A DNA stretch of 64,000 bases from Sphingomonas hengshuiensis (GCF_000935025.1 NZ_CP010836.1:558001-622000); one strand, 5' to 3'; positions 9,442-21,877 are shown, counted from the first letter of the stretch. A program made the numbers and translations. Notes: generated from the letters alone by a model not told the origin.

Positions 9442-10584
9442 TCAGTAGAAGTTCGCGAGAGTCACCCTCCGCTCGCGGCCATCGCACAGCGACAGCCGCA
9501 CTGTGCGGCCCGGCGCGCCCGCGGTCCAGGCGACGAGTCCCTGCGCATCGACCTGTTCGGCGACCGCCACGCCGTCCGCAGCGCAGATCGTATCGCCGTC
9601 GCGCAGCCCCGCCGCCGCTGCGGGGGAGCCGCGCATGACATGGACGATGCGGAGCGCGGTGCCGGTGAAATCGAGCAAGAGGCCTGAGGTCGAGCGTATC
9701 GCGGACGTCGTGGCGGTGGGGCCGGGTGCGAGCACCATATGCCCGGCGGCGGGATCGAGCAGCACGCGGTAGCGTTGCAGCGTGCCCATGCCGAGCCGCG
9801 CGGCCACGCCGATCCGGTCGAGAAAGCCGCGCGGCGGCTCGATCCGCACTTCGCTTTCGCGCGGGGGGAGGGTGCCCAATTCCAGCGAGGGCAAGATGGC
9901 GGTGTCGGTGACGGTGGCGCCGCCGATGCCCCAGCCGATCGTGGTGGTAACCGCCGATCCGCGATAGCCGGTCGCGACCCAAGCCGGGGTCGCCAGTGTC
10001 AGCGAGGCGCCGTCGCCGGTATCGACAACCACGGGCGAAAGCCGCTTTCCGGCGAGCGTCGCCGTCGCGAAATACAGCCCCGACGTGCCGCGGCGCAACG
10101 GCACGCTGGTCCCAGCAAACGGAATCCGCCCGCTGGGCAGGATGCGGAACCGGCGGCGTTCGAAATCGATGTCGAGCGCGCAGCAACCGAGGATGTCGCT
10201 GCCGATCAGCGCGTCGATTTCGAAGCGCGTCTCGCTCTGTGGCGGGAGGATGCCGACGCGCCCGCCGCTGCGCGTCACCCCGCCAAAGCGGATCGCGGGC
10301 GCATCGGCCCAGGTCACCGCGACATCGCCGCCGATCGCCTTTGCGCGGACCTGACGCCGCGGCTGAAGGCCCGCAGCGGCGGCGAAGGCGCTGCTGACGA
10401 CGCTGTCGCTTAGCCCGGTGTCGAGGATCGCCCGTGCCGGGCGCCCGCCAATATCGAGGGTGAAGCGGATCTGGTTATAGCGGTTCAGCGTGAACGCGAC
10501 CCATTGCGCCTCGGCATCAGGGGCGAGCCGTGTAGTCGCAGGCGACTGGGCGGCGGCAAGCACGGGGAAAAGCAACGCAAACAC
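9442..10584 (-). CDS. Exported aspartyl protease (retropepsin-like) with PDZ domain
   Basis: A 380-residue protein with a short signal peptide (MFALLFPVLAAAQS), two retropepsin-like halves with AILDTGLSDS (DTG at residues 55-57) and PVVVDTGDGAS (DTG at 188-190), and a C-terminal PDZ-type domain (about 285-360). Two DTG motifs in one chain suggest a pepsin-like pseudo-dimer that works as a monomer. The start is GTG at 10584, just after an in-frame stop and a GGT-rich site. It follows cpaF by 38 bp on the same strand, so the two are probably cotranscribed; a link to pilus assembly is possible but unproven. Confidence 0.75.
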   Translation of the reverse strand: MFALLFPVLAAAQSPATTRLAPDAEAQWVAFTLNRYNQIRFTLDIGGRPARAILDTGLSDSVVSSAFAAAAGLQPRRQVRAKAIGGDVAVTWADAPAIRFGGVTRSGGRVGILPPQSETRFEIDALIGSDILGCCALDIDFERRRFRILPSGRIPFAGTSVPLRRGTSGLYFATATLAGKRLSPVVVDTGDGASLTLATPAWVATGYRGSAVTTTIGWGIGGATVTDTAILPSLELGTLPPRESEVRIEPPRGFLDRIGVAARLGMGTLQRYRVLLDPAAGHMVLAPGPTATTSAIRSTSGLLLDFTGTALRIVHVMRGSPAAAAGLRDGDTICAADGVAVAEQVDAQGLVAWTAGAPGRTVRLSLCDGRERRVTLANFY

Positions 10585-10622
10585 ACCAAGACCCTAGCCG
10601 ATCCGGCGCCGCCGCGCGAGCG

Positions 10623-12167
10623 TCAGAGGCAGGCTTCGAGCAACGCCTGGTCGAAGCCATATTGCTTGGCCTTGTCGAGCGTATAGGGGCGCAGGCCCTG
10701 CGAGCGATATTCGCCGATGATCTTGCCGTCGGTGCCTTCGTCGAGATATTCGAACTTGAACAGTTCCTGCGTCACGATCACCGGGCCTTCCATGCCGATG
10801 ACTTCGGTTACGTTGGTCACGCGGCGCGACCCGTCGCGCAGGCGCTTCACCTGGATGATGAGATCGACCGAATCGGCGATCTGGCGGCTGATCGCTTCCT
10901 TGGGCACCTTGATGTCCGACATCATCACCATGTTCTCCATACGCGCCAGCGCCTCGCGCGGGGAATTGGAGTGGAGCGTACACATCGATCCGTCATGGCC
11001 GGTGTTCATCGCCGAGAGCATGTCGAAACATTCCGAGCCGCGGATTTCGCCCAGGATGATGCGATCGGGGCGCATGCGCAGCGCGTTCTTGACGAGGTCG
11101 CGGATCGTGATCTCCCCCTGACCCTCCAGATTGGGGGGGCGGGTTTCGAGCGGGAGCCAGTGCGGCTGTTGGAGCCGCAGTTCGGCCGCGTCCTCGATCG
11201 TCAGCACGCGCTCGCCGGGGTCGATCATCTTGGACAGCGCGTTGAGCATCGTCGTCTTGCCCGAGCCGGTGCCGCCCGAAATGACGATGTTGAAGCGGCT
11301 GGCGCCCGCGATCTTGAGCATCGTCGCCATTTTCTGCGACATCGATCCACCCTGCGCCATCATGTCGAGCGTGATCGGCTTGGCGGAGAATTTGCGGATC
11401 GAGATGGCGGTGCCGCGCAGGGACAGCGGCGGCACGATCACGTTGACGCGGCTGCCGTCCTTGAGCCGGGCGTCGGCGAGCGGCGTGGTCTGGTCGACGC
11501 GGCGGCCGACCGAGTTGCAGATGCGCTGCGCGATCTGGAACAGATGCTCCTCGTCGCGGAACTGGATATTGGCGAGTTCGAGCTTGCCCTTGCGCTCGAT
11601 GAAGGTCTGTTCGGGACCGTTGACCATGATGTCCGAGATTGCGGGGTCGGACAGCAGTTCCTCGAGCGGGCCGAGGCCCAGCAGTTCGTCGACCAGCACC
11701 TTTTCGAGCGCGAACTGCTCGCGGCGGTTGAGCGTCAGCTTCAGCTCGGCGAGCACTTCGCCGATGATCGGGCGGAATTCCTCGGCCAGCTCGTCCTTGG
11801 TCAGCGTCGCCGCCGCTTCGGGATCGACGCGTTCGAGCAGGCGCGGGAGGACCTGTTCCTTGATCCGGTGGATCGAGGCCTCGAACCCCTCCATCCGCGA
11901 CGCGCCGGCGTCGCCCGACTGCGCCTGGCGATCGGCGAGGCGCTGGAGCGCTTCGCTGCTGGCGGGGCTGACGGATGGTGCGTCGATCCCTTGCGGGAAG
12001 GTGGCGGCGCCGGGCAGCGGGACGCTGCCGAGCGGCGGGAACTGATCGCCGCCGGGCAGGGGCTCGGGGCGAGCAGGGCCGGGACCCTGCATCGGCCGGG
12101 CGACGCCAAAGGCGGGGCGCGTGCCGGTGCCACCTCCAAGGCCGCTGCGTCGTCCGAAAGCGCTCAT
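10623..12167 (-). CDS. cpaF: CpaF-type secretion/pilus assembly ATPase
   Basis: Cytoplasmic hexameric ATPase of the GspE/VirB11 superfamily that powers Flp/Tad pilus assembly. A proline/glycine-rich N-terminus of about 90 residues precedes an N-terminal domain and the RecA-like core with Walker A GGTGSGKTTMLN, an aspartate box (RVLTIEDAAEL), and Walker B RMRPDRIILGEIRG. The 514-residue length is normal for CpaF. The rest of the tad/cpa cluster is not in the window, so this is a separate copy or a dispersed gene. It heads a two-gene unit with the PDZ protease. Confidence 0.88.
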   Translation of the reverse strand: MSAFGRRSGLGGGTGTRPAFGVARPMQGPGPARPEPLPGGDQFPPLGSVPLPGAATFPQGIDAPSVSPASSEALQRLADRQAQSGDAGASRMEGFEASIHRIKEQVLPRLLERVDPEAAATLTKDELAEEFRPIIGEVLAELKLTLNRREQFALEKVLVDELLGLGPLEELLSDPAISDIMVNGPEQTFIERKGKLELANIQFRDEEHLFQIAQRICNSVGRRVDQTTPLADARLKDGSRVNVIVPPLSLRGTAISIRKFSAKPITLDMMAQGGSMSQKMATMLKIAGASRFNIVISGGTGSGKTTMLNALSKMIDPGERVLTIEDAAELRLQQPHWLPLETRPPNLEGQGEITIRDLVKNALRMRPDRIILGEIRGSECFDMLSAMNTGHDGSMCTLHSNSPREALARMENMVMMSDIKVPKEAISRQIADSVDLIIQVKRLRDGSRRVTNVTEVIGMEGPVIVTQELFKFEYLDEGTDGKIIGEYRSQGLRPYTLDKAKQYGFDQALLEACL

Positions 12168-12286
12168 CTAAAACCCGATATCAAAGGCGAATTCGGAAGG
12201 GGTAGCGGGCAAGGCTTGAGAATTCGCTAACCGCATCGGGCGGCACGCGAAGGCGGCGTTAACCTTGTTCGGGTAGAAGTGCCGGC

Positions 12287-13609
12287 ATGACGTTGCCGGT
12301 TCCGAATAGGGTCCCACCGACCATGCCGTTCGCTCGCCTCAGGGCATTGTCCGCAGCCGAGATGCTCGCGGTGGCAGTGGGGTTGATACTGCCGCTGGCC
12401 GCCGCATTGCTCTTTCGGACCTACACGCTGGTCGTCAGTCCGCCAGCGTGGGAAGTCGCCCGCCAGTTGGGACTGCCTTTCGTCCTCGCGGAGATCGGCT
12501 TCCTTCTCTGCGCGCGGCGACAAGGGATGGAGCTTTGGACGATCCTCGCGGAATGGCCGCGCTGGCTGCGTTGGGCGCTGTGGGTTTTCGTCGGCAGCTT
12601 CTGGATCAGTTCGGCCTTTGTTTCCCAGCGGCCCGCGACGTCACTGGCGTTTACGCTGATCTGGCTGGTGCACCTGCTTTTCGCTGCGGCGGCATTTCAT
12701 CTGGTGCGCGCGGCGGGCGGAGTCGATCCGTGGCGATTTGGCGGGTGGCTGAGCGCCGGGCTGGCAGCGATGGTGCTGGCGATCGCGCTGCATTTCCTGA
12801 TCCTGCCCGCCGACCTGATCGGGCATCAGGGCGTGATCGATTGGGGATCGGCGGTGCCGGGCTTCATTTCGAGCCGCCTGTTCGGGGCGTGGACGGGGGC
12901 AGTCGCCGCATTCCTGGCGGGGCTCATCTGGCTGCGCGAGACCGGCGGACGGCGCCCGGGCTGGCTGTATCCTGCGTTCGCGCTGGTCGCGCTGCTGATG
13001 ATGTGGAGCGGCACCCGCGCGGCGCTGATGGGATGCGGCGTGGCAATGCTGGGCGGCTGGGCAGTCGCGGGGCCGCCGCCGGTGCGTGCGATGATGGTGA
13101 AGGCGCTCCCGATCCTCGCTGCTGCGGCGCTGCTGGCGATTCCGCTCGCCCCGTATGGCCACCCGCAATTCTATATGTACATGCCCGGCGACGGCGCGTC
13201 GGTGGCGGGTTTTAGCAGCGGGCGAAACATATTCTGGGCCTCGGCGCTGCGGGTGTTTGTGCAGCATCCGCTGTTCGGGACGGGAGCGGCGTCGAGCTGG
13301 TGGCTGGTGCCGCTGGATGGTTTCTACCATGTCCAGCCGCACAATGCCGTCGTGCAGTTCCTGCTCAATTGGGGGATCGTCGCGACCGTGGCGGCATTGG
13401 CGCTGCTGGCGGGCGCGACCTGGTTCGCCCATCGCGCGGCGCGGCGAAACCGCGACCTGCTGCCTATGGTGATGCTGCTCGATTGCCTGCTGGCGATGAG
13501 CATGGTGGACGGGATGCTGCATTTCGTGCGCTTCGTCATGCTGATCGCGTTCGCGCTGGCAGTGTGCCTGGCCACCCCACCCAAGCCGCCTGCCGCTCTC
13601 GCGATCTGA
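12287..13609 (+). CDS. O-antigen ligase family protein (Wzy_C)
   Basis: Polytopic inner-membrane protein (440 residues, about eleven hydrophobic segments) of the O-antigen ligase/polymerase family. The diagnostic periplasmic region is present: LFGTGAASSWW followed by QPHNAVVQFLLNWG, with GTRAALMG earlier. Such proteins polymerise or ligate lipid-linked glycans. The ATG at 12287 is used; a second in-frame ATG at 12323 is possible. No other glycan gene is adjacent here; cpaF is divergent. Confidence 0.78.
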   Translation: MTLPVPNRVPPTMPFARLRALSAAEMLAVAVGLILPLAAALLFRTYTLVVSPPAWEVARQLGLPFVLAEIGFLLCARRQGMELWTILAEWPRWLRWALWVFVGSFWISSAFVSQRPATSLAFTLIWLVHLLFAAAAFHLVRAAGGVDPWRFGGWLSAGLAAMVLAIALHFLILPADLIGHQGVIDWGSAVPGFISSRLFGAWTGAVAAFLAGLIWLRETGGRRPGWLYPAFALVALLMMWSGTRAALMGCGVAMLGGWAVAGPPPVRAMMVKALPILAAAALLAIPLAPYGHPQFYMYMPGDGASVAGFSSGRNIFWASALRVFVQHPLFGTGAASSWWLVPLDGFYHVQPHNAVVQFLLNWGIVATVAALALLAGATWFAHRAARRNRDLLPMVMLLDCLLAMSMVDGMLHFVRFVMLIAFALAVCLATPPKPPAALAI

Positions 13610-13654
13610 GCGACGGCGGTTGTGCGCGATCTCGCGATGTGGGAGCTTCAGGCT

Positions 13655-14077
13655 ATGTTGAGCGCGCTTTTTTCGGTCATCCTCGCCTCCGCGCCGGTGC
13701 CGCTATGGATGGTCGGCACCTGGTGCACCGCACCCACCAACGGGCGGCAGATGTGCGAGCGGTGGGAGGGCGATCCGCAGGGCGGGCTTTCGGGAGTTGC
13801 CGAGGTTCGGCGCGACGGTGCGGTCAGCCCCGGCGAGACGATGCGGATTGCGCAGCAGGGCGGGGTGTTGGTGTTCCACGCCGAGCCGCGCGGGCAGGCG
13901 CCTACCGATTTTCGCGCGATCATGGTCTCGGCGGATGCGATAACCTTCGAGAACCGCGCCCATGATTATCCGCAGCGCGTGCGCTATTGGCGCGAGGGGG
14001 CTGCGCTGATGGCCGAAATATCGCTGGCCGATGGCAGCAAGCCGATGCGCTGGACCTTCCACCGCACCGGCGAATAG
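13655..14077 (+). CDS. DUF6265-type secreted protein
   Basis: A 140-residue protein with a signal peptide (MLSALFSVILASAPVP) and the pattern WMVGTWC ... ERWEGDPQGGLSG seen in DUF6265 proteins, which are small exported beta-barrel domains of unknown role. The ATG at 13655 with GGGAG upstream is preferred to an earlier GTG at 13622. It lies 45 bp after the O-antigen ligase on the same strand and ends 4 bp from the convergent atpC. Confidence 0.65.
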   Translation: MLSALFSVILASAPVPLWMVGTWCTAPTNGRQMCERWEGDPQGGLSGVAEVRRDGAVSPGETMRIAQQGGVLVFHAEPRGQAPTDFRAIMVSADAITFENRAHDYPQRVRYWREGAALMAEISLADGSKPMRWTFHRTGE

Positions 14078-14081
14078 CGGC

Positions 14082-14336
14082 TTATTCGGCCTTTTCGGCC
14101 AGCACGGTGAGCCCGCGCGCATTGACCTCGGCGAAGCCGCCTTCGATGCGGATCGTCTCGGGCGTGGTGGCGCCGCTCTTGTAGATTTCGAGCGTGCCGT
14201 CGCGGACGGTGCTCATCAGCGGGGCATGGCCCTCCAGCACGCCGAAATCGCCCTCGGTGCCGGGGACGACGACCATGTGCACGTCCTCGGAGCGGACGAG
14301 ACGTTCGGGGGTGACGAGTTCGAAGTGGAGGGACAT
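14082..14336 (-). CDS. atpC: ATP synthase F1 epsilon subunit
   Basis: Central-stalk subunit of F1. The 84 residues cover only the N-terminal beta-sandwich ([31 protein letters not shown]); the C-terminal helical hairpin that inhibits ATP hydrolysis in many bacteria is absent, which is common in sphingomonads. It is the last gene of the atpHAGDC operon, separated from atpD by an extra 80-residue gene. Confidence 0.92.
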   Translation of the reverse strand: MSLHFELVTPERLVRSEDVHMVVVPGTEGDFGVLEGHAPLMSTVRDGTLEIYKSGATTPETIRIEGGFAEVNARGLTVLAEKAE

Positions 14337-14354
14337 CTTTTTTATCCTAAGGCT

Positions 14355-14597
14355 CTAATCGCCAGAGTTATAATCTGTTGATGGAGGAAGACGGTTGTCG
14401 ATTTCCCACACCAACTGGTCAATTTTCTCGTGAAGACTGTGGTCCGCTTCCGGGCGATCAGAGAGTATTTCCATTTGCTCACGCAGGCTATTCAGCTGAA
14501 GTTGAATGCTGATGTTCTGCTTGTACACGTCGGAGAATTTTGAGCGGATATAAAGCCACCCTCCAACCGCCGAGAGTACAAGCAGCATCTCAACCAC
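14355..14597 (-). CDS. Small membrane-anchored coiled-coil protein inside the atp operon
   Basis: An 80-residue protein of unknown function lodged between atpD and atpC, 5 bp after atpD and 18 bp before atpC. It has one N-terminal transmembrane segment (about residues 3-18) and then a polar helical region (KQNISIQLQLNSLREQMEIL) that looks like a coiled coil, with an acidic tail. The start is GTG at 14597 or ATG at 14588. Its DNA is visibly less GC-rich than its neighbours and its codon use differs, which suggests recent acquisition. Confidence 0.65.
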   Translation of the reverse strand: MVEMLLVLSAVGGWLYIRSKFSDVYKQNISIQLQLNSLREQMEILSDRPEADHSLHEKIDQLVWEIDNRLPPSTDYNSGD

Positions 14598-14602
14598 AGG
14601 CT

Positions 14603-16090
<1,488 letters not shown>

Positions 16091-16657
16091 TTAGCTGTTT
16101 GCGGGGGCATTAGCCCCGGTTCTGGTGAAAGTCACGGTGAGGTGCTGCGGCGTCGCGTCGATCGCATAGCCGGTGCCCGCGAGTGTGCCCTTGGAAGGCG
16201 CACCCTTTTCGATTGCGGCATGGACGGGCTTGGCGTCGATCTTCGACTGGAACAGATAATCGCGGACGAGGTCCGCCATGCGAGTGCGGGCGAGCTCGGC
16301 GCTGTCCGCATCGTTGATCGCGAGGTCGAACGCGATCGAATCGACCTTGTCCGCCGCGCCACCGGTCGCCGCGAAGGCGATGGTGCTGGGCTTCTTCGCA
16401 TAGCTGTTGGCGATCGTCACCGGCCCGCCGACGCTGGCAAAGCCCTGCTTGGCTGCGGTGTAGGCCGATGGGCGGAAGCCGAACTGGTTCGCGGCGCCCA
16501 CTGCCACGTCGGGCTGGAACGCGCGATCCCAGCCGGTGGCCTTGGCGACTTCGGCAGCCCGTGCCTCTTCCTGCTTGCGCACCGCATCGCCCTGTGACGC
16601 GCGACCGCAGCCGGCGAGTGCCAGCGCAGCGAGGAAAAGGGCGGCGGGCAGGCGCAT
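16091..16657 (-). CDS. Putative lipoprotein inside the atp operon
   Basis: A 188-residue protein with a lipoprotein signal and lipobox (ALALAGCGRA, Cys17). The mature part is alpha/beta with no motif I recognise (GWDRAFQPDVAVGAANQFGF early, ATPQHLTVTFTRTG near the end). Its start overlaps the atpG stop by one base (16657), so it is translationally linked to the F1 genes. Codon use matches the neighbours, so it looks like a long-standing member of the operon. Function is unknown; an envelope or membrane role is inferred only from the signal. Confidence 0.7.
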   Translation of the reverse strand: MRLPAALFLAALALAGCGRASQGDAVRKQEEARAAEVAKATGWDRAFQPDVAVGAANQFGFRPSAYTAAKQGFASVGGPVTIANSYAKKPSTIAFAATGGAADKVDSIAFDLAINDADSAELARTRMADLVRDYLFQSKIDAKPVHAAIEKGAPSKGTLAGTGYAIDATPQHLTVTFTRTGANAPANS

Positions 16658-17544
16658 CAGAGCGCTTCGGCGCCCGAGATGATTTCGACCAGCTCGGTCG
16701 TGATCGCGGCCTGACGGGCGCGGTTATACTGGATCGACAGGCGCTTGATTAGATCGCCCGCGTTGCGCGTGGCGTTGTCCATCGCGGTCATCTTGCTGCC
16801 CTGCTCGGACGCAGCGTTCTCGCGCATCGCACGATAAAGCTGGACCGCGACGTTGCGCGGCAGCAGGTCGGCGAGGATCGATTCCTCGTCGGGCTCATAG
16901 GTGACGGCGGCGTCGGCGGTGGCGCCGACCGCGGGTGCGGCGGCGGCGGGGACCGCGACCGGGATGAGCTGCTGCTCGGTCGGCTCCTGGGTCAGCACCG
17001 ACTTGAAGTTCGAATAGAAGAGCGTCGCGACGTCGAACTCACCGGCTTCGAAGCGGGCGATCAGGTCGTCGGCATAGCCACGCGCATCGGCGAAGGTCAG
17101 CTTGCCGAGATCGCCGGGCTCGATCGAATGGACGATGTTCTTGGGGAAGAGGCGGTTGAGCACCGCGCGGCCCTTGCGACCGATCGTGTAGATCTTGACC
17201 GTCTTGCCCTCGGCCTCCAGCTCCTGCGCGCGCCGGCGGGCCAGGCGGGCGATGTTCGAGTTGAACGCGCCGGCCAGACCCTTGTCGCTGGTCGCGACGA
17301 CGAGCAGTTGGACCTGGTCCTTGCCGGTGCCCGCGAGCAGCTTCGGCGAAGATTCGCTCACCGTGACCTTCGACGCGAGGCTCGCGACGACGCTCTCGAG
17401 GCGCTGGGCATAGGGACGCCCGGCCTCCGCCGCTTCCTGCGCACGGCGCAGCTTCGCGGCGGCGACCATCTTCATCGCCTTGGTGATCTTCTGCGTCGAC
17501 TTCACCGAGCCGATGCGGACCTTGAGTGCCTTGAGAGAGGCCAT
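16657..17544 (-). CDS. atpG: ATP synthase F1 gamma subunit
   Basis: Central rotor-shaft subunit (295 residues). The N-terminal helix SLKALKVRIGSVKSTQKITK and the C-terminal helix region MTAMDNATRNAGDLIKRL are diagnostic. It lies between atpA and a lipoprotein gene whose start overlaps its stop. A palindromic repeat fills the 100-bp gap to atpA. Confidence 0.96.
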   Translation of the reverse strand: MASLKALKVRIGSVKSTQKITKAMKMVAAAKLRRAQEAAEAGRPYAQRLESVVASLASKVTVSESSPKLLAGTGKDQVQLLVVATSDKGLAGAFNSNIARLARRRAQELEAEGKTVKIYTIGRKGRAVLNRLFPKNIVHSIEPGDLGKLTFADARGYADDLIARFEAGEFDVATLFYSNFKSVLTQEPTEQQLIPVAVPAAAAPAVGATADAAVTYEPDEESILADLLPRNVAVQLYRAMRENAASEQGSKMTAMDNATRNAGDLIKRLSIQYNRARQAAITTELVEIISGAEAL

Positions 17545-17557
17545 TTTCTTCCTTCTT

Positions 17558-17639
17558 CGTCATCCCGGCGAAGGCCGGAACCGCATTCCCCAGGCCGTGT
17601 GCGTGCGGCCCGAGGCCCCGGCTTTCGCCGGGGTGACGC
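17558..17639. repeat. Palindromic intergenic repeat between atpA and atpG
   Basis: Two arms face each other: CGTCATCCCGGCGAAGGCCG at 17558-17577 and its near complement CCCCGGCTTTCGCCGGGGTG ending near 17636, with about 40 bp between. This REP-like unit is frequent in sphingomonad genomes. Inside an operon it may form an mRNA hairpin that alters stability between the two genes. Confidence 0.75.
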
Positions 17640-17644
17640 ATGGG

Positions 17645-19740
<2,096 letters not shown>

Positions 19741-19949
19741 GCGATTACGTTCCTCTCGGAGGGTTCGGAGTTGGCCCCATGCACGTACAGGGCAGCGCCG
19801 GGAGGCGCGCCCGATGGGTTGGCGGGCTGCTAGCATCGGGTGACCGCCTATGCAACCCGACTCGACGCAGCATCGGCAAGGTTCCGGGACCGGCCACAAG
19901 CTCTCCGGCACTGCAACGCGAGGCCGCAGGACGTTTGCCCCCCTTGCGC

Positions 19950-20318
19950 TCAGTCATAGATCCACGCCGCAAGGCTCCACAGCGTATAGGCAAGGACACC
20001 CCATATCGCGACGACGATGGCGATTCCGGCGACGCTCACCGGATATTGTGTCTCGGCCCGGGCGACGGCGCGATATTCGGCGAGCAGGGCGGGCGGGACC
20101 ATCTTTTCGAACAGCCACACGCCAATGGGGATCAGCACGATGTCGTCGAGAAGGCCGAGCACGGGAATGAAATCGGGGATCAGGTCGATCGGCGAGAGCG
20201 CATAGGCCGCGACCAACAGGCCGAACAGCCGCGCCGGCATCGGCGTGCGGGGGTCGCGCACGGCGAGCCATACGGCATGGGCTTCGGTGCGGATGCGGTG
20301 CGCGAGCGATGGACCCAT
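19950..20318 (-). CDS. YkvA family (DUF1232) membrane protein
   Basis: A 122-residue protein with the DUF1232 signature [21 protein letters not shown] followed by a second hydrophobic segment and a C-terminal transmembrane helix. Members are small inner-membrane proteins of unknown function. The 209-bp stretch between this gene and atpH holds the presumed atp promoter; no clear motif is visible there. Confidence 0.8.
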   Translation of the reverse strand: MGPSLAHRIRTEAHAVWLAVRDPRTPMPARLFGLLVAAYALSPIDLIPDFIPVLGLLDDIVLIPIGVWLFEKMVPPALLAEYRAVARAETQYPVSVAGIAIVVAIWGVLAYTLWSLAAWIYD

Positions 20319-20383
20319 GCAGCGGGCATCGCGCGAGCGCCGCGCGCGGTCAATGGCGCGCGGCGCGTTTCAGCGATGGGGGA

Positions 20384-20863
20384 TCAGGATTCCGCGGTGG
20401 TCGGCACCTTGGCATGGCTGCCCGATTCGCTGGCGCGGATCGTGCCGCCGAACATCATCTTGACCTTGCCGGTCAGCGATATGTCGGATTGCCACAGCTC
20501 GGCATCGTCGATGTCGAAGCGGATCAGCGCAAGGTTCGGGTCCTGCTTGCCTTCGGGAAACCAGGCCTCGACCTGGTTGTTCCAGAGCTTGTCGATCATC
20601 GCGCGGTCATTGTCGATTCGGACGGTGCCGGCGAGGCAGGCGAAATAGTCATGCCCTTTCGACACGAACTGCGCCATCGCCGGGCCGCCGGGTGCCAGCC
20701 GATTGTCCTTGCCGACGAAGAAGAACAGCGTGTCGACCTGATCGGGATCGAGCTGCGCGGTCAGCGGCTCGCTATGGCCGCCGCTGGTGAGGCCGACCAT
20801 CAGGAACGGGCTGGCGGACATCCTGTCCCAGAGCGCCTTTTTGAGTTCGGTGGTGTCGGCCAT
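20384..20863 (-). CDS. Pyridoxamine 5'-phosphate oxidase family (general stress) protein
   Basis: A 159-residue flavin-binding split-barrel protein. The sequence FFVGKDNRLAP...FVSKGHDYFACLAGTVRIDND and LWNNQVEAWFPEGKQDPNLA is typical of the general-stress protein 26 subgroup. These bind FMN or F420 and their substrate is usually unknown. The ATG follows AGGAGA. It has a single-gene context. Confidence 0.8.
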   Translation of the reverse strand: MADTTELKKALWDRMSASPFLMVGLTSGGHSEPLTAQLDPDQVDTLFFFVGKDNRLAPGGPAMAQFVSKGHDYFACLAGTVRIDNDRAMIDKLWNNQVEAWFPEGKQDPNLALIRFDIDDAELWQSDISLTGKVKMMFGGTIRASESGSHAKVPTTAES

Positions 20864-20926
20864 GATCTTCTCCTGTCGAATGGGTTTCGGCAGGATAACG
20901 AACCGGGTCGCTTTGGTTTCCGCTAT

Positions 20927-21877
20927 TTAGCTGCCCGCATATGCGGCGGCGGCGCCGAGCAGTTCCAGGTCGCTGCGGGTGACGAGCGCGACGGGGACTT
21001 CGGCGAGCTGGCGGCGGAACGCGGCCTTGGCTTCCATACGGCGGCGGAAACCGGGGTCCTTGAGCTGCGGGAGCAGCGCCCGGGCGATCGCCCCGGTCAG
21101 GAACACGCCGTCCCACGCACCGAATGCGAGCACCAGATCGCCGGCAAAGGCGCCGAGATGCTCGCAGAACATCCGCACCGCGGCGGTGCTCGCCGGATCG
21201 CGCCCGACGCCGCGGGTGACGTCTTCGGGCCGGGCGAGCATCTTGCCCCCCGACAGCGCGGCATAAGCGAGCTGGAGCCCCCTGGCGCTGAGCAGCGTCT
21301 CGACGTCCAGCGGGTGCCCGTTCGCGGCGCAATGGCGGGCGAAGGCGTGCTCTTCGGCGGTCTGCGCGGCAAAGGCCATGTGCCCGGCCTCGCTCTGCAC
21401 CGGCAGCAGCCGGTCGTCCGCGCTGACCAGGGCCGCGACGCCCATGCCCGTACCCGGGCCGAGGACGAGGTAATTGCCGCCTGGCGCGACAGGCTTGGGG
21501 GCGGGGCCGTGGAGCGACAGGAAGGCCCCGCTTGGCAGCATCGTCAGCGCGAGTGCATTGGCGGCGCATTCGTTCAGCGCACGCGGCGGCATGCGCAGCA
21601 CCGCCTCGACTCCGGCGAGCGAAATATACCAGCGGCTGCCAGTCAGGTTGATCAGGTCGCCGCGTGCCGCCCCCGCGACCGCCAGCACGCTGGGTAGCCG
21701 CGCGTCGCGCAGCCCCAGATCGGTGAGATAGGCGACCAGCGCGCTGGTGAAGGTCGGATGTTCGGCGGTCAGGAATTTGCGGACGTCGCGGGGAGCCTGC
21801 CCGGCGTCACCGCCGGTCAGTCCGAACTGAACCGATTGCCGACCAATATCGGCCAGCAGCGCCACGCCCTCGGCCAT
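20927..21877 (-). CDS. Glucokinase-like protein with altered active-site motifs
   Basis: A 316-residue member of the bacterial Glk family; VLGPGTGMGVAALVS and SEAGHMAF match the family well. However, the phosphate-binding motif normally DIGGTN reads DIGRQS (residues 10-15), and the catalytic NDF-type motif reads NEC (residues 102-104), placing glutamate where the catalytic aspartate belongs. It may be a weak or non-catalytic paralogue. The ATG at 21877 has a strong GGAGGGG site. It lies alone downstream of a thiolase gene. Confidence 0.7.
   Translation of the reverse strand: MAEGVALLADIGRQSVQFGLTGGDAGQAPRDVRKFLTAEHPTFTSALVAYLTDLGLRDARLPSVLAVAGAARGDLINLTGSRWYISLAGVEAVLRMPPRALNECAANALALTMLPSGAFLSLHGPAPKPVAPGGNYLVLGPGTGMGVAALVSADDRLLPVQSEAGHMAFAAQTAEEHAFARHCAANGHPLDVETLLSARGLQLAYAALSGGKMLARPEDVTRGVGRDPASTAAVRMFCEHLGAFAGDLVLAFGAWDGVFLTGAIARALLPQLKDPGFRRRMEAKAAFRRQLAEVPVALVTRSDLELLGAAAAYAGS

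Noticed and set aside
19741..19911. Long N-terminal extension of atpH
   Set aside because: Cysteine- and arginine-rich residues with no similarity to delta subunits; the GTG at 19740 has a good ribosome-binding site and gives normal length.
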